Shown in pieces: positions 25,670-35,852 of a stretch of DNA of 64,000 bases. Both the position numbers and the translations under genes were made by a program. The stretch is from JALORV01 sp963724365 (GTDB lineage Bacteria; Pseudomonadota; Gammaproteobacteria; Burkholderiales; Burkholderiaceae_F): assembly GCA_963724365.1 (NCBI GenBank), contig CAVRUR010000013.1:248001-312000 (forward strand). The letters are read 5' to 3'. The notes beneath the pieces are model-generated. The model was not told the DNA's origin. It searched no databases and worked only from the letters and a program-made list of their open reading frames with translations. Numbering within the stretch: the stretch's first letter is position 1; each line of letters starts with the position of its first letter.

Positions 25670-27571
25670 TCAGGTTTCGTCACCACGCAGCGCCGCAACA
25701 CGCGCCATCAGCAGTTCCGGCGTGACCTCATCCGGTGACAGGGGAGCGCCGACAATGAACTCGAGCTTCGATCGCAGTCCGCGCTGCAGGCGTGCTTCGA
25801 CCGGTCGACTGAACGCGGCGCCGCCATAGCGCGAGAAAAATGAGCCCCAGAGTCCCCGCAGCGCCATCGGGTAGACCGGAACCGGCGTGCGCTCGACGAT
25901 GCGCTGCACGCCCTGTTTGAACGGACTCAGTTCCCCGCTCTCGGTGATCTTGCCTTCCGGAAAGATGCAGACGAGGTCGCCGTCCGCCAGTGCCGCATCG
26001 ATGCGTTCGTTGGCGCGCGCCAGCATGGCCGCATCCTCTCGCGCCGGGGCAATGGCAATGGCCTTGGCATGTTTGAAGAACCAGTTTATCAACGGGATTT
26101 TGAAGATGCGGTGGTCCATCACGAAACGGATCGGTCGCGGGCTCTCGCCCATGATCACCACCGCGTCGACGAAGCTGACATGGTTGCAGGCCAGTACCGC
26201 AGCGCCCACTTCCGGCAGGCTGTCGGTGTTGATCGAACGCACCCGGTACAGCGTGTGCACCAGTACCCAGGCGAGAAAACGCAGCAGGAATTCCGGCACC
26301 AGGCGATAGATATAGAGCGCCACCGCCGCGTTCATCAGAGCCGTCACCAGGAATAGCTGCGGAATCGTGAGCCCGGCGCCGAGCAGCGCGGTGGCCATCA
26401 GCGAGGCGACCACCATGAACACGGCATTCAGGATGTTGTTCGCCGCCACGATGCGCGCCACGCGCGACTTGTCGGCGCGCGTCTGGATCAGCGCGTACAG
26501 CGGTACCGAATACAGGCCGGAGAAGAGCGCCAGCAGTGCCAGATCGAGAACGATCCGCCCTGCCCCCGGGGTTTCGAGAAACTGCGCCAACCCACCGCTT
26601 TCCATCGGCCGAAACGCCGTCGACGCGAAATACAGGTCGATCGCAAAGATCGTCATCCCGATCGACCCGAGCGGCACGAGCCCGATTTCCACGCGCCGCC
26701 CCGACAAACGCTCGCACGCGAGGGAGCCGACGCCGATGCCGATCGAGAACACCGCCAGCAGGAAGGTGACAACGGTCTCGGTGCCGCCGAGGTTCTCGCG
26801 CGCGAAGGGCGTGAAACTGGTCAGGAAAATCGAGCCGAAGAACCACAGCCACGAAATGCCGATGATTGAATTGAAGACGGCGACATTGCCGTGCGCGACC
26901 TTCAGGTTGCCCCAGGTCTCGGTGAACGGGTTCCAGTTGATCCGAAGCGTGGGATCCGCAGCCGGTGAATGCGGAACGAACTGCGCAGCCAGGCGGCCCA
27001 GAGCCGCGAGCATGATCACGACGACCGCCGTCGCCAGCGCGCCACGATCGCCAAGCTCGCTGATCAGCAGGCCACCGCCGATCGTGCCGAGCAGGATGGC
27101 CACGAACGTCCCCATCTCGACCATGCCGTTGCCGCCCGTGACCTCGTGCGCGTCAAGATGCTGCGGCAGGTACGAGTACTTCACGGGGCCGAAGACGGTT
27201 GACTGCAGGCCGAGCAGGAAAATGGCCAGGTACATCAGCCACGGCGACTGCAGCACGAGTCCCGCAGCGCCGACCAGCATGACGCCGACTTCGGCGTCCT
27301 TGACACGGCGGATGAACCACGACTTTTCCAGCTTGTCGGCAAGCTGGCCGCTGGTCGCCGAGAACAGCATGAAGGGCGCAATGAAAAGCGCACCGATCAG
27401 GAAGCCGGCCATGCGCGGCTCGATGCCGCCCCAGCGCGCAGCGGCGTAGGTCGCCAGCAGCGTAAAGGCGAACTTGAAGATGTTGTCGTTGGCCGCGCCG
27501 AGGAACTGGACCCAGAACAACGGCGCGAAGCGGCGCTCACGCAGCAGGGCAAACTGGTTCCGCGCGCTCAC
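25670..27571 (-). CDS. Fused MFS (LplT-like) / 1-acylglycerophosphate acyltransferase (PlsC) protein
   Basis: 633 residues. The first ~400 form a twelve-helix MFS domain resembling the lysophospholipid flippase LplT (FWVQFLGAANDNIFKFA near the start). The last ~200 are a PlsC-type acyltransferase with the catalytic NHxxxxD box (ACNHVSFVDAVV), an arginine-bearing block II and the FPEGK motif. Together they could import lysophospholipid and re-acylate it. The acyl-ACP synthetase domain found in E. coli Aas and some longer fusions is absent, so the acyl donor must be supplied by another protein. Transcribed alone, 114 bases upstream of aroC. Confidence 0.85.
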   Translation of the reverse strand: MSARNQFALLRERRFAPLFWVQFLGAANDNIFKFAFTLLATYAAARWGGIEPRMAGFLIGALFIAPFMLFSATSGQLADKLEKSWFIRRVKDAEVGVMLVGAAGLVLQSPWLMYLAIFLLGLQSTVFGPVKYSYLPQHLDAHEVTGGNGMVEMGTFVAILLGTIGGGLLISELGDRGALATAVVVIMLAALGRLAAQFVPHSPAADPTLRINWNPFTETWGNLKVAHGNVAVFNSIIGISWLWFFGSIFLTSFTPFARENLGGTETVVTFLLAVFSIGIGVGSLACERLSGRRVEIGLVPLGSIGMTIFAIDLYFASTAFRPMESGGLAQFLETPGAGRIVLDLALLALFSGLYSVPLYALIQTRADKSRVARIVAANNILNAVFMVVASLMATALLGAGLTIPQLFLVTALMNAAVALYIYRLVPEFLLRFLAWVLVHTLYRVRSINTDSLPEVGAAVLACNHVSFVDAVVIMGESPRPIRFVMDHRIFKIPLINWFFKHAKAIAIAPAREDAAMLARANERIDAALADGDLVCIFPEGKITESGELSPFKQGVQRIVERTPVPVYPMALRGLWGSFFSRYGGAAFSRPVEARLQRGLRSKLEFIVGAPLSPDEVTPELLMARVAALRGDET

Positions 27572-27794
27572 ACGGGGCCTGTCTCAAGGGTGGTTGATGT
27601 CACGCGGGATAGCGGGCCGGTTCAGGCGACGCGGCCATTATGTCAGCCGCCTCCCCGACCCGACGGCCCGCGTCGAATAGCGTCAGACTACCGTGCGCGC
27701 GCGGTCGTGCCGTCGACGCGGCAAGTGTGGTGCGCCGGCGCGGACGCCGGCGCCCTCCTCCGCGCCGTGTGGTGGATCACGGTGCCCAGCTTGA

Positions 27795-29582
27795 TCAGAG
27801 CTGCTCGATCGCCGGCCCCTTGGCCCCGCCCAGCCAGGCCTTCGCATACGCACGCTGCGCAGCCTTCTCGCCCATGGCATCGCCCTTGCGTTTGTACGTT
27901 TCCGCGAGCCCGGCAAGCGCCCAGCCGTTGCTGCGCACGCGACCGAGCGATTCGCGGAAAGCCTTTTCGGCCTCGTCCAGCTTGCCCTGCCGCAGCCGCA
28001 CCGCGCCAAGTGACTGGCGCACCGGGTAGTACCAGTACGGTGGCTCGGTATACGTCAGGGTGTCCTCGATGAAGACGGCGTCTTCATACGCGCGTGCCGC
28101 GCCCTCGAGGTCGCCCTTCGCGTCGGCCATCCGGCCGGCAGCCACCAGGCGTGCCGTCTGCACGATTTCCTTCGCCGGGATGCCGAACTCGACGAACGGC
28201 TTGAAGTCACCGTCCTTTTCGATCGCCGCAAGCGCGTCGATTTCCTTCTGCGCCGACGCAAAGTCCCTTTTCTGCGCAAAGGCCACCGCCCGCGCGTAGT
28301 GATACATCGTCTGGACCAGAACGAGGCCGGGCGCCGGCGCTGGCAGAGCGAGGATCGTGTCTGGCGTGCTGAACTGCGCATGGGTCGTGTACGGCGCGGC
28401 TTTCACCGGCTGCATGATCGCGAACTGCGCCACGACTTCCGGTGCCAGCGACGCATCGAGCTTTTGCGCTGCCGCAATCGCAGCCTTGCCGTCCCCGCCC
28501 ATCTGCGCCGAGACCATCAGGAAGTGAATGTTGTGCGGGTAGTACGCGGCCTTGTAGAGCGGGTCCGATGGCGAAGACGCGAAGTAGCGTTCGTCGACTG
28601 CCATTGCACGCTTGTTTGTCTCGAGCGATTCGCGATACCTGCCGACCCGGTAATAGATATGCGCCGGCATGTGAACGATGTGCCCGGCACCGGGCATCAG
28701 CGCGCCGAGCCGGTTCGCGTGCGGCAGCGCGCGCTCAGGCGTCGTCGACGCCTCGACCGCGTGGATATAAAGGTGGATCGCCCCGGGATGACTCGGATTG
28801 CGCTTGAGCACCGTCTCCAGCACCGAGACGATCTCCGCGCCGTGGCCCTTGGGCTTGGTGCCACCCGCTTCCCAGTAGTCCCACGGCTGTGTGTCCATCA
28901 TCGCTTCGACGTAGAGCACCTGGACTGTGTTTTCCGTCGGATAGCGCGCGGCGACCTGTTTCATCGCCTCGGCATATGCTGCATCAAGCGCAGCGCGCTC
29001 GGCCTTCGGGTCCGCCGAGTAGCGATGCGCCAATGCGGCGATGAGGTCGTGGTCCCGTCGCGGCGCCGAAGGTGCCAGTTCGACTGCCTTCGCGAGCGCT
29101 GCGAGCGCCGGTGCGTTCGCCTCCGGCATCATCGGCACGTTGATATTGGGGCCATAGGCCAGCGACTCGCCCCAGTAGCACAGCGCACAGCGGGGATCGA
29201 GCTTCTGGGCCTCGTGAAACGCGCGGATCGCTTCCGCGTGGTTGAACCCGAACATCAGCCGCACGCCCTGGTCGAACCACGCCTGCGCCTTGGCGTTGCG
29301 GGTGCCGGCTTTGAGCGTCACCGTCCCCAGGTTGCCATAGAGCACCGGGGTGTCGGCCAGCGCCGGCTTCGCGGGCACCGGCTGGAAAGGCGCCGTCTCG
29401 GCAGCGGCAAGGATGAGTCGACGGAAGAGTGCCGGCGGGCCGGCGACACCCGGCGCGCAGGTAGCGGAATCGTCGAGCAATGGATCGAAACTCGCATTGC
29501 CGCCGGCGCTGGAGGAAGGCTGCGGCGAAATCGCGCAGGCCGCAGCGACGGCGAGCGCGATCCTCAGTCGTTGTGGTCTCAT
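27795..29582 (-). CDS. Exported TPR protein of the CxxCYWGE family
   Basis: About 595 residues. The start at 29582 is chosen for its AAGGAG site and for the signal peptide MRPQRLRIALAVAAACAISP; the open frame extends further upstream without similarity. After a linker there are TPR-like helical pairs (WFDQGVRLMFGFNHAEAIRAFHEA, then CALCYWGESLAYGPNIN). A long alpha-solenoid follows, with a second TPR set near the C-terminus (GKLDEAEKAFRESLGRV). Proteins with this CALCYWG signature are widespread and unassigned. It is monocistronic and divergent from maeB. Confidence 0.7.
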   Translation of the reverse strand: MRPQRLRIALAVAAACAISPQPSSSAGGNASFDPLLDDSATCAPGVAGPPALFRRLILAAAETAPFQPVPAKPALADTPVLYGNLGTVTLKAGTRNAKAQAWFDQGVRLMFGFNHAEAIRAFHEAQKLDPRCALCYWGESLAYGPNINVPMMPEANAPALAALAKAVELAPSAPRRDHDLIAALAHRYSADPKAERAALDAAYAEAMKQVAARYPTENTVQVLYVEAMMDTQPWDYWEAGGTKPKGHGAEIVSVLETVLKRNPSHPGAIHLYIHAVEASTTPERALPHANRLGALMPGAGHIVHMPAHIYYRVGRYRESLETNKRAMAVDERYFASSPSDPLYKAAYYPHNIHFLMVSAQMGGDGKAAIAAAQKLDASLAPEVVAQFAIMQPVKAAPYTTHAQFSTPDTILALPAPAPGLVLVQTMYHYARAVAFAQKRDFASAQKEIDALAAIEKDGDFKPFVEFGIPAKEIVQTARLVAAGRMADAKGDLEGAARAYEDAVFIEDTLTYTEPPYWYYPVRQSLGAVRLRQGKLDEAEKAFRESLGRVRSNGWALAGLAETYKRKGDAMGEKAAQRAYAKAWLGGAKGPAIEQL

Positions 29583-29914
29583 TGCGGCTCCTTTCCGACT
29601 TACCGGCACGCGATGCGTCGCATTCATGGGGTTGCCGTAGGGACAGGGCCTGCGCCTCGACCGTGGCGGAGCACGCTGCACCCAGGTTAAGGCGTGCACA
29701 CTGGTCGCCGGCGGCATGCATGTCAAGCGGAACAGCCGGAAGTCACTGCACGGCCGGGGCCTCCATGGGTACTCCTGCGAGTCTCCACGGGGCGCACAAC
29801 GCGAACGCGATTGGCGCAGGGGCCGCAACACCGTAACCTTGCTCGAAATTCAGTTGATAGAACAGCGGCTGCCCGCGACCAACGCGAGGATGGCCGCACT
29901 CTGAGGAGGCACTC
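29583..29914. other. Intergenic region between divergent TPR protein and maeB
   Basis: 332 bases that must hold two divergent promoters. I see the GAGGAGG ribosome site of maeB at 29901-29908 and AAGGAG before the TPR gene. I find no convincing sigma70 hexamers, no operator-like palindrome and no small gene I can support. Confidence 0.5.
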
Positions 29915-32188
29915 ATGTCAGACAACCTGCGCGAAGCGGCACTCGAATACCACCGACTGCCGACGCACGGCAAGATCTCGGTCGTTCCGACCAAGGCGAT
30001 GGTCACGCAGCGTGACCTCGCACTCGCCTACTCGCCGGGTGTGGCCGAAGCCTGCAACGAGATCGTGCGCGACCCGCGCGAAGCACACACGCTGACCGCC
30101 CGCGGCAACCTGGTCGCGGTCGTGACCAATGGCACGGCAGTGCTAGGCCTGGGCAACATTGGTCCGCTGGCCGGCAAGCCGGTGATGGAAGGCAAAGGTT
30201 GCCTGTTCAAGAAGTTCGCCGGTATCGACGTCTTCGACATCGAACTCGACGAGCACGACCCTGACAAGCTGGTCGACATCATCGCCGCACTGGAACCGAC
30301 CTTCGGCGGCATCAACCTCGAGGACATCAAGGCGCCGGAATGCTTCTACATCGAGCGCAAGCTACGCGAGCGGATGAAGATTCCGGTGTTCCACGACGAT
30401 CAGCATGGCACCGCGATCGTCGCCGCGGCGGCGGTGCTCAACGGCCTGCGCTGCGTCGGCAAGGACATTGCAAAGGCGAAACTGGTCTGTTCGGGCGCGG
30501 GCGCCGCCGCGATCGCCTGCCTCGACCTGCTGGTGAGCCTCGGCGTGCGCAAGGAGAACATCCTCGTCACCGACAGCAAGGGCGTGCTCCATGCGGACCG
30601 CAAGGAAGGGATGGATGCGAGCAAAGCGCAATACGCTCGAAAGACCGCGGCGCGGACACTGGCTGACGCAATGCCCGGAGCCGACATCTTCCTCGGGCTG
30701 TCGGGACCGGGCGTGCTGAAGCCCGAGATGGTCAAGACGATGGGCCTGCAACCGATCATCCTCGCGATGGCCAACCCGACACCGGAGATCATGCCGGAGG
30801 AAGCCAAGGCTGTCCGGCCCGACGCGATCATCGGCACCGGCCGCTCGGACTATCCGAACCAGGTCAACAACGTTCTCTGTTTCCCATTCATTTTTCGCGG
30901 CGCGCTGGATGTCGGCGCGACCACGATCAACGAGGCGATGAAGCTCGCGACCGTGCGGGCACTGGCCGACCTCACGCATGCCGAGATTCCCGACGAGGTC
31001 GCCAGCGCCTATGGCGCCGAGGGGCTGCGCTTTGGCCCCGAATACCTGATTCCCAAGCCGTTCGATCCGCGCCTGATCGACCGCATCGCCCCGGCAGTGG
31101 CGCAGGCCGCGATGGATAGCGGCGTCGCGATGCGCCCGATGGCGGACGTCGAGGCCTATCGCGCGCAGCTCAGACGCTTCGTCTACCAGTCGGGCAGCAC
31201 GATGGAACCGGTCTTCTCGGCCGCCAAGAAGGCGCCGCGTCGACTCATCTACGCGGAAGGCGAGGAAGAGCGCGTCCTGCGCGCGGTCCAGGTCGTGGTC
31301 GATGAGGGCCTGGCAAAGCCCGTCCTGATCGGGAGGCCGGACGTGATCGAAACGCGCATCGAGCGCTACGGCCTGCGGCTGAAGCTCGGCCGAGATGCCG
31401 AATGCGTCAATGTGCTCGATGATCCGCGCTATCGCGACACCTGGTCGGACTACTACCAGCTCACCAAGCGCAAAGGCGTGACCCGCTCGCTGGCGCAGGC
31501 CGAAATACGCACGCGCACCACGCTGATCGGTGCGATGCTGGTGCGCAACCGGAATGCCGACGCCATGCTGTGCGGAACGGTCGGCGCGTACGCCGATCAT
31601 TTGCGCTACGTGCGCAATGTCATCGGGCTGCGCGCCGGGGCGCAAACGTTCGCGGCGATGCAGCTGCTGATCCTGCCGAACCGGCAGCTCTTCATCTGCG
31701 ACACCCATGTGAATGCCGATCCGACCGCCGAACAGGTCGCCGAAATGACGATGCTCGCTGCCGAAGCGGTGTGCCGCTTTGGCATTACACCCCGCGTCGC
31801 CCTGCTGTCGCACTCGAATTTCGGCAGTTCGGAACTGCCGTCAGCGCAAAAGATGCGCGCAGCACTGGACCTGGTTCGTATGCGCAAGCCCGACTTCCCG
31901 GTCGACGGCGAGATGCAGGCCGACACGGCGCTGTCGCACGTGGTGCTCGAAGGGTCAATGCCGGATTCGCCGCTCGAGGGTGAAGCGAACCTTCTTATCA
32001 TGCCGAACGTCGACGCAGCCAATATCACCTACAACGCGCTGCGAGTGACCGCAGGGGGCGGCATCACGATCGGCGCGATCCTGCTGGGCGCGGCGCAGCC
32101 GGTGCACATCCTGACGCCGGCGTCGACCGTCCGGCGCATCGTCAACATGTCGGCCGTAGCGGTCGTCGACGCCCTCGCACGCGGCTGA
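29915..32188 (+). CDS. maeB: NADP-dependent malic enzyme with C-terminal phosphotransacetylase-like domain
   Basis: 757 residues, the full MaeB length. The malic-enzyme part (about 1-420) has the YSPGVAEAC and FHDDQHGTAIV motifs and a Rossmann segment (LVCSGAGAAAIACLDLL). The remainder resembles phosphate acetyltransferase and is thought to be regulatory, responding to acetyl-CoA. It decarboxylates malate to pyruvate and yields NADPH. A strong GAGGAGG sits 6-7 bases before the ATG. An SDR gene follows after 56 bases. Confidence 0.96.
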   Translation: MSDNLREAALEYHRLPTHGKISVVPTKAMVTQRDLALAYSPGVAEACNEIVRDPREAHTLTARGNLVAVVTNGTAVLGLGNIGPLAGKPVMEGKGCLFKKFAGIDVFDIELDEHDPDKLVDIIAALEPTFGGINLEDIKAPECFYIERKLRERMKIPVFHDDQHGTAIVAAAAVLNGLRCVGKDIAKAKLVCSGAGAAAIACLDLLVSLGVRKENILVTDSKGVLHADRKEGMDASKAQYARKTAARTLADAMPGADIFLGLSGPGVLKPEMVKTMGLQPIILAMANPTPEIMPEEAKAVRPDAIIGTGRSDYPNQVNNVLCFPFIFRGALDVGATTINEAMKLATVRALADLTHAEIPDEVASAYGAEGLRFGPEYLIPKPFDPRLIDRIAPAVAQAAMDSGVAMRPMADVEAYRAQLRRFVYQSGSTMEPVFSAAKKAPRRLIYAEGEEERVLRAVQVVVDEGLAKPVLIGRPDVIETRIERYGLRLKLGRDAECVNVLDDPRYRDTWSDYYQLTKRKGVTRSLAQAEIRTRTTLIGAMLVRNRNADAMLCGTVGAYADHLRYVRNVIGLRAGAQTFAAMQLLILPNRQLFICDTHVNADPTAEQVAEMTMLAAEAVCRFGITPRVALLSHSNFGSSELPSAQKMRAALDLVRMRKPDFPVDGEMQADTALSHVVLEGSMPDSPLEGEANLLIMPNVDAANITYNALRVTAGGGITIGAILLGAAQPVHILTPASTVRRIVNMSAVAVVDALARG

Positions 32189-32244
32189 TTGAATCCGGCC
32201 GCAACGTCATCGAACTCAACAAAGACCCACGAAACGGATCCGGC

Positions 32245-33000
32245 ATGGCCTTCGACTTCCTGGACAAGCGCGTCGTCGTCACCGGCGGCAGTCGCGGCAT
32301 CGGTCGAGCGATCGCGCTTGGCTTCGCGGCGGCGGGCGCCGGCGTGTCCATCTGCGCACGCAAGCCGGATGTGCTGGAAAGAACACGCACTGAGATCGCT
32401 GGCAAAGGCCACCGGACGCACGCCGCGGTCTGCGACCTGGCCAACGGTCCAGCGGTGCAGCGTTACGTGACCGAAGCCGGCACGGCGCTCGGCGGCATCG
32501 ACGTGCTGGTCAACAATGCGTCGGGCTTCGGCATGGGCGATGACGAGGCCGGCTGGGCCGCCGGGCTTTCGATCGACATCATGGCCGTCGTGCGCGCCTC
32601 GCATGCGGCACTTCCGATGCTGGAGGCCGTACCGGGAAGTTCAATCATCAATATTTCGTCGATTTCGGGATTCCGGGCCTCCACCCGCGCGCCCGCCTAC
32701 GGTGCAGTCAAGGTGGCGATGATGCATTACACGGCCAGCCAGGCGGCCACACTGGCGCGCAAAGGCATCCGCGTCAACTGCATCGCTCCGGGCTCGATCG
32801 AATTTCCCGGCGGCCACTGGGAGGAACGGAGGCTGGCAAAGGACCCGCTCTACAGCCAGGTGCTCTCGAAGATTCCGTTCGGACGAATGGGCACGCCCGA
32901 TGAAATCGCCGAGGTCGCCTTGTTCCTGGCGTCTGCACACGCGCGCTGGATCACGGGGCAGACGCTGGCTGTCGACGGCGGGCAGCTGCTTGGTGCCTGA
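32245..33000 (+). CDS. Short-chain dehydrogenase/reductase
   Basis: 251 residues of the classical SDR type. The cofactor motif TGGSRGIG is at residues 13-20, NNAS at 90-93, Ser139/Ser141 in the catalytic strand and YGAVK (Tyr152, Lys156). Arg at the end of the first loop (ARK) favours NADP(H). Resemblance is to FabG-like 3-oxoacyl reductases and similar SDRs, but the substrate cannot be read from the sequence. Probably co-transcribed with maeB. Confidence 0.85.
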   Translation: MAFDFLDKRVVVTGGSRGIGRAIALGFAAAGAGVSICARKPDVLERTRTEIAGKGHRTHAAVCDLANGPAVQRYVTEAGTALGGIDVLVNNASGFGMGDDEAGWAAGLSIDIMAVVRASHAALPMLEAVPGSSIINISSISGFRASTRAPAYGAVKVAMMHYTASQAATLARKGIRVNCIAPGSIEFPGGHWEERRLAKDPLYSQVLSKIPFGRMGTPDEIAEVALFLASAHARWITGQTLAVDGGQLLGA

Positions 33001-33107
33001 CACGAGTCCGGCGGAAAGACAAAGACACTTGCACCACTCTCTCCGGGACGGCGTGCCCGCGCCTCCCTGACCGACGAGTCCGACGGGTACACGAGCTCGA
33101 ACACTGC

Positions 33108-34235
33108 GTGAAAAACAACAGCGTCTACGACGTCCTCATCGCTGGCCTCGGCGCGATGGGCAGCGCCACTGCAACCGAGCTGGCGCGACGCGGCGTCGGG
33201 GTCCTCGGGCTCGACCGCTATGCCCCACCCCACGCATTGGGCTCGTCGCATGGAGGAAGCCGAATCATCCGCGAGGCCTACTTCGAACACCCGCTGTACG
33301 TGCCGATGGTCCAGCGCGCCTACGAGCTCTGGCGCGCACTTGAGAAATCATCCGGCGTCCGGTTGCTGCTTGAAACCGGTGGCCTGATGATCGGCCGGCC
33401 CGACAGCGCGCTCATTGAAGGATCGCTCCGCAGCGCTGAGATTCACCGGCTGCCGCATACGATGCTCACGGCCGCGGAGGTCCGTGCCCGTTTCCCGGCA
33501 CTGCATCCCGAGCAGGACATGGTTGCCGTACTGGAGCCACGCGCCGGCGTCCTGTTTCCGGAGGCGTGTATCAGTGCACACCTCGGCGAGGCGCGCCGTC
33601 ACGGTGCGGAGTTGCGTTTTGACGAGCCGGTGCTGCGCTGGGAATCCGACGGCGATTTCGTTCGGGTCTTCACCAGCCGCGGCGAATGCCGCGCGCGACA
33701 TATGATCGTGACTGCAGGCGCCTGGGTCGACTCGTTGTTGCCGGGCCTCGAACTGCCGCTGCGGGTCGAACGCCAGGTCCTGCATTGGTTCGACCCCACG
33801 AGCAATGTCGCGGCCTTTACCCCGAGCCGATGCCCGATTCACCTCTGGCAGTTCGACAACGGCCTTTTCTTCTACGGCTTTCCGGATCTGGGCACTGGCG
33901 TGAAGGCCGCCTTCCATCACGCCGGAGAAGTGACGACCGCCGACGGGGTTCGCCGCGACGTCACGCCCGCCGAGATCGGCACGGTACGCGCCGCGCTGCG
34001 GCGCTTCGTGCCGGCCGCTGACGGCCCGGCGCGCGCGTCCGCCGTCTGCCTGTACACGAACATGCCGGACGAGCATTTCCTGATCGACCGGCATCCCGGC
34101 GAAGCCCGCGTCCTGGTGGCCAGCCCGTGTTCGGGACATGGCTTCAAGTTCGCCCCCGTCGTCGCGGAAATCCTGGCAGATCTGGTTCAGGGCAAGCCAC
34201 CGCGTTTCGACCTGACTTTGTTTCGCTGGCGCTGA
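33108..34235 (+). CDS. Sarcosine oxidase / N-methyl-tryptophan oxidase family flavoenzyme
   Basis: 375 residues from a GTG start. The N-terminal FAD motif is AGLGAMGSATATELARRG, followed by the family signature GSSHGGSRIIREAYFE. Near the C-terminus PCSGHGFKFAP contains the cysteine that binds FAD covalently in monomeric sarcosine oxidase and SolA. The enzyme would oxidise an N-methyl or secondary amine and release H2O2. The substrate is not resolvable from the sequence, so no gene symbol is assigned. It stands alone in the + direction after the SDR gene. Confidence 0.85.
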   Translation: MKNNSVYDVLIAGLGAMGSATATELARRGVGVLGLDRYAPPHALGSSHGGSRIIREAYFEHPLYVPMVQRAYELWRALEKSSGVRLLLETGGLMIGRPDSALIEGSLRSAEIHRLPHTMLTAAEVRARFPALHPEQDMVAVLEPRAGVLFPEACISAHLGEARRHGAELRFDEPVLRWESDGDFVRVFTSRGECRARHMIVTAGAWVDSLLPGLELPLRVERQVLHWFDPTSNVAAFTPSRCPIHLWQFDNGLFFYGFPDLGTGVKAAFHHAGEVTTADGVRRDVTPAEIGTVRAALRRFVPAADGPARASAVCLYTNMPDEHFLIDRHPGEARVLVASPCSGHGFKFAPVVAEILADLVQGKPPRFDLTLFRWR

Positions 34236-34371
34236 CTGCGCCGGAGCCCGCAGCGGCGGGGGGAATTTTCGCATTCGCGATTAACTGTTTATCCTGAACA
34301 TTCTGAACTCTCGGTCGGTCAAGCCGAAAGCCGGTCGCCGGAGATCTCGAACAATCGCAGGGAGGCGAACT

Positions 34372-34719
34372 ATGAAGACACTCATCCGACTGGTCTGTTG
34401 CGCGCTGCTGATCGCCATACCGGTGCATCACGCTCTTGCTCAGCGAGCTGGCGAAGGCGATGGTGTCGGCCGGCGCTCGCAGGGCGGGGGTATCAACTAT
34501 GCCCCGCAACCTGACATCTACTCCGTCATCTCCATCGATTCCTATGCGCGCACGATCCGCATGCGTGCCGCCGATGGACGGACGGGTGATGTCTACGTGG
34601 CGGACGGCGTCTACGATCTGTCGACGCTGAAGGAGGGCGACAAGATCCGGGTGGACTTCGTCGTGCCCGACGCGATGAACAGCAAGTTGAGTGCGGCGTC
34701 CGTGTGGGCGGTGAAGTGA
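34372..34719 (+). CDS. Small exported protein of unknown function
   Basis: 115 residues with a signal peptide (MKTLIRLVCCALLIAIPVHHALAQ) and a good GGGAGG site upstream. The mature part has a flexible Gly-rich stretch, then a predicted small beta domain (YSVISIDSYARTIRMRAADG, VADGVYDLSTLKEGDKIRVDF) that reads like an OB-type fold. I recognise no family with confidence. Confidence 0.65.
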   Translation: MKTLIRLVCCALLIAIPVHHALAQRAGEGDGVGRRSQGGGINYAPQPDIYSVISIDSYARTIRMRAADGRTGDVYVADGVYDLSTLKEGDKIRVDFVVPDAMNSKLSAASVWAVK

Positions 34720-34797
34720 CAGTCTGGTTGCAACTGTCGGGCATCACGGCGCTCGTGAGTTTGGAGACGGCCTGCGGCCATCGTGCTGACTTCCGCG

Positions 34798-35733
34798 TCA
34801 GTGGGGGACCGCGGGTGCGCCGCGCAAGCGCTTGACACCAATCACGGCCGAGAGCGTCAGCGCGCCGGCAATCACACCAACCATCGCGTCGATCAGCAGC
34901 GGCCCGAGCAAATTCATCAGCGCGCCGAAACCATCGAGCAGGTGCTCGATCCCCTCGTGCAGCGGCGGGATGCCGTGCGTGAGGATGCCACCGCCCACCA
35001 GAAACATGGCCACGGTGCCGGCAACCGAAAGCCCCTTCATCAGCCACGGTGCACCGCGGAGGATGCCGCGCCCGAGCGCGCGCTTGATCCGCGCCCACCC
35101 GTTGTCACCCGATGCGCGCGTAAGCAACAACCCGCCGTCGTCGAGCTTGACGATGCCGGCCACCAGTCCGTACACGCCGACGGTCATGAGCAGAGCGATA
35201 CCGACCAGCACGGTCAACCGCGTGCCAAACGCCGCCCCGGCGACGGTGCCCAAGGTGATCACGATGATTTCCGCAGACAGGATGAAATCCGTCCGGATCG
35301 CACCCTTGATTTTGTCTTTCTCCAGCGCCACCAGGTCGATCGCGGGGTCGAGCAGCGCCTTCGCCAGTTCGGCGGCCCGCGCGGCCTTGTCGTCGCCTGA
35401 CTGCAGGAATTTGTGGGCGAGTTTTTCGAAACCCTCGTAGCAAAGAAACAGCCCGCCGACGACCAGCAGCGGCACGATGGCCCAGGGCGCAATCGTACTG
35501 ATGGCCAGCGCCGCCGGCACCAGGATCGCCTTGTTCACCAGCGAACCCTTGGCCACCGCCCAGACCACCGGCAACTCCCGGTCCGCCCGAACACCGGACA
35601 CCTGCTCGGCATTCAGTGCAAGGTCGTCGCCCAGCACGCCGGCGGTCTTCGTGGTCGCGACCTTGGTCAGCGTGGCGACATCGTCGAGCACGCTGGCAAT
35701 GTCATCCAGCAGGGCGAGCAGGCTGGTGGCCAT
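34798..35733 (-). CDS. DUF808 (YedI-like) inner-membrane protein
   Basis: 311 residues from MATSLLALLDDIASVLDDVATLTKVATTKT, which is the typical DUF808 opening. It has several membrane segments and the conserved acidic/basic loops EKLAHK and LDPAIDLVALEKDKIKGAIRTDFILSAE-type region. Its function is unknown; the E. coli homologue is YedI. An in-frame upstream ATG exists but lacks family similarity. Confidence 0.88.
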   Translation of the reverse strand: MATSLLALLDDIASVLDDVATLTKVATTKTAGVLGDDLALNAEQVSGVRADRELPVVWAVAKGSLVNKAILVPAALAISTIAPWAIVPLLVVGGLFLCYEGFEKLAHKFLQSGDDKAARAAELAKALLDPAIDLVALEKDKIKGAIRTDFILSAEIIVITLGTVAGAAFGTRLTVLVGIALLMTVGVYGLVAGIVKLDDGGLLLTRASGDNGWARIKRALGRGILRGAPWLMKGLSVAGTVAMFLVGGGILTHGIPPLHEGIEHLLDGFGALMNLLGPLLIDAMVGVIAGALTLSAVIGVKRLRGAPAVPH

Positions 35734-35852
35734 GGGCGGATTGTCCGGTTTGGAGCGGAAGCCCGCACGACACGGCTGCCACGGCAACCCGGCGGCGAGT
35801 TCTTCAGCAGGCCGAACGATAGCGGTCTGCCGAACCGCCATGGAGTCAGAAA

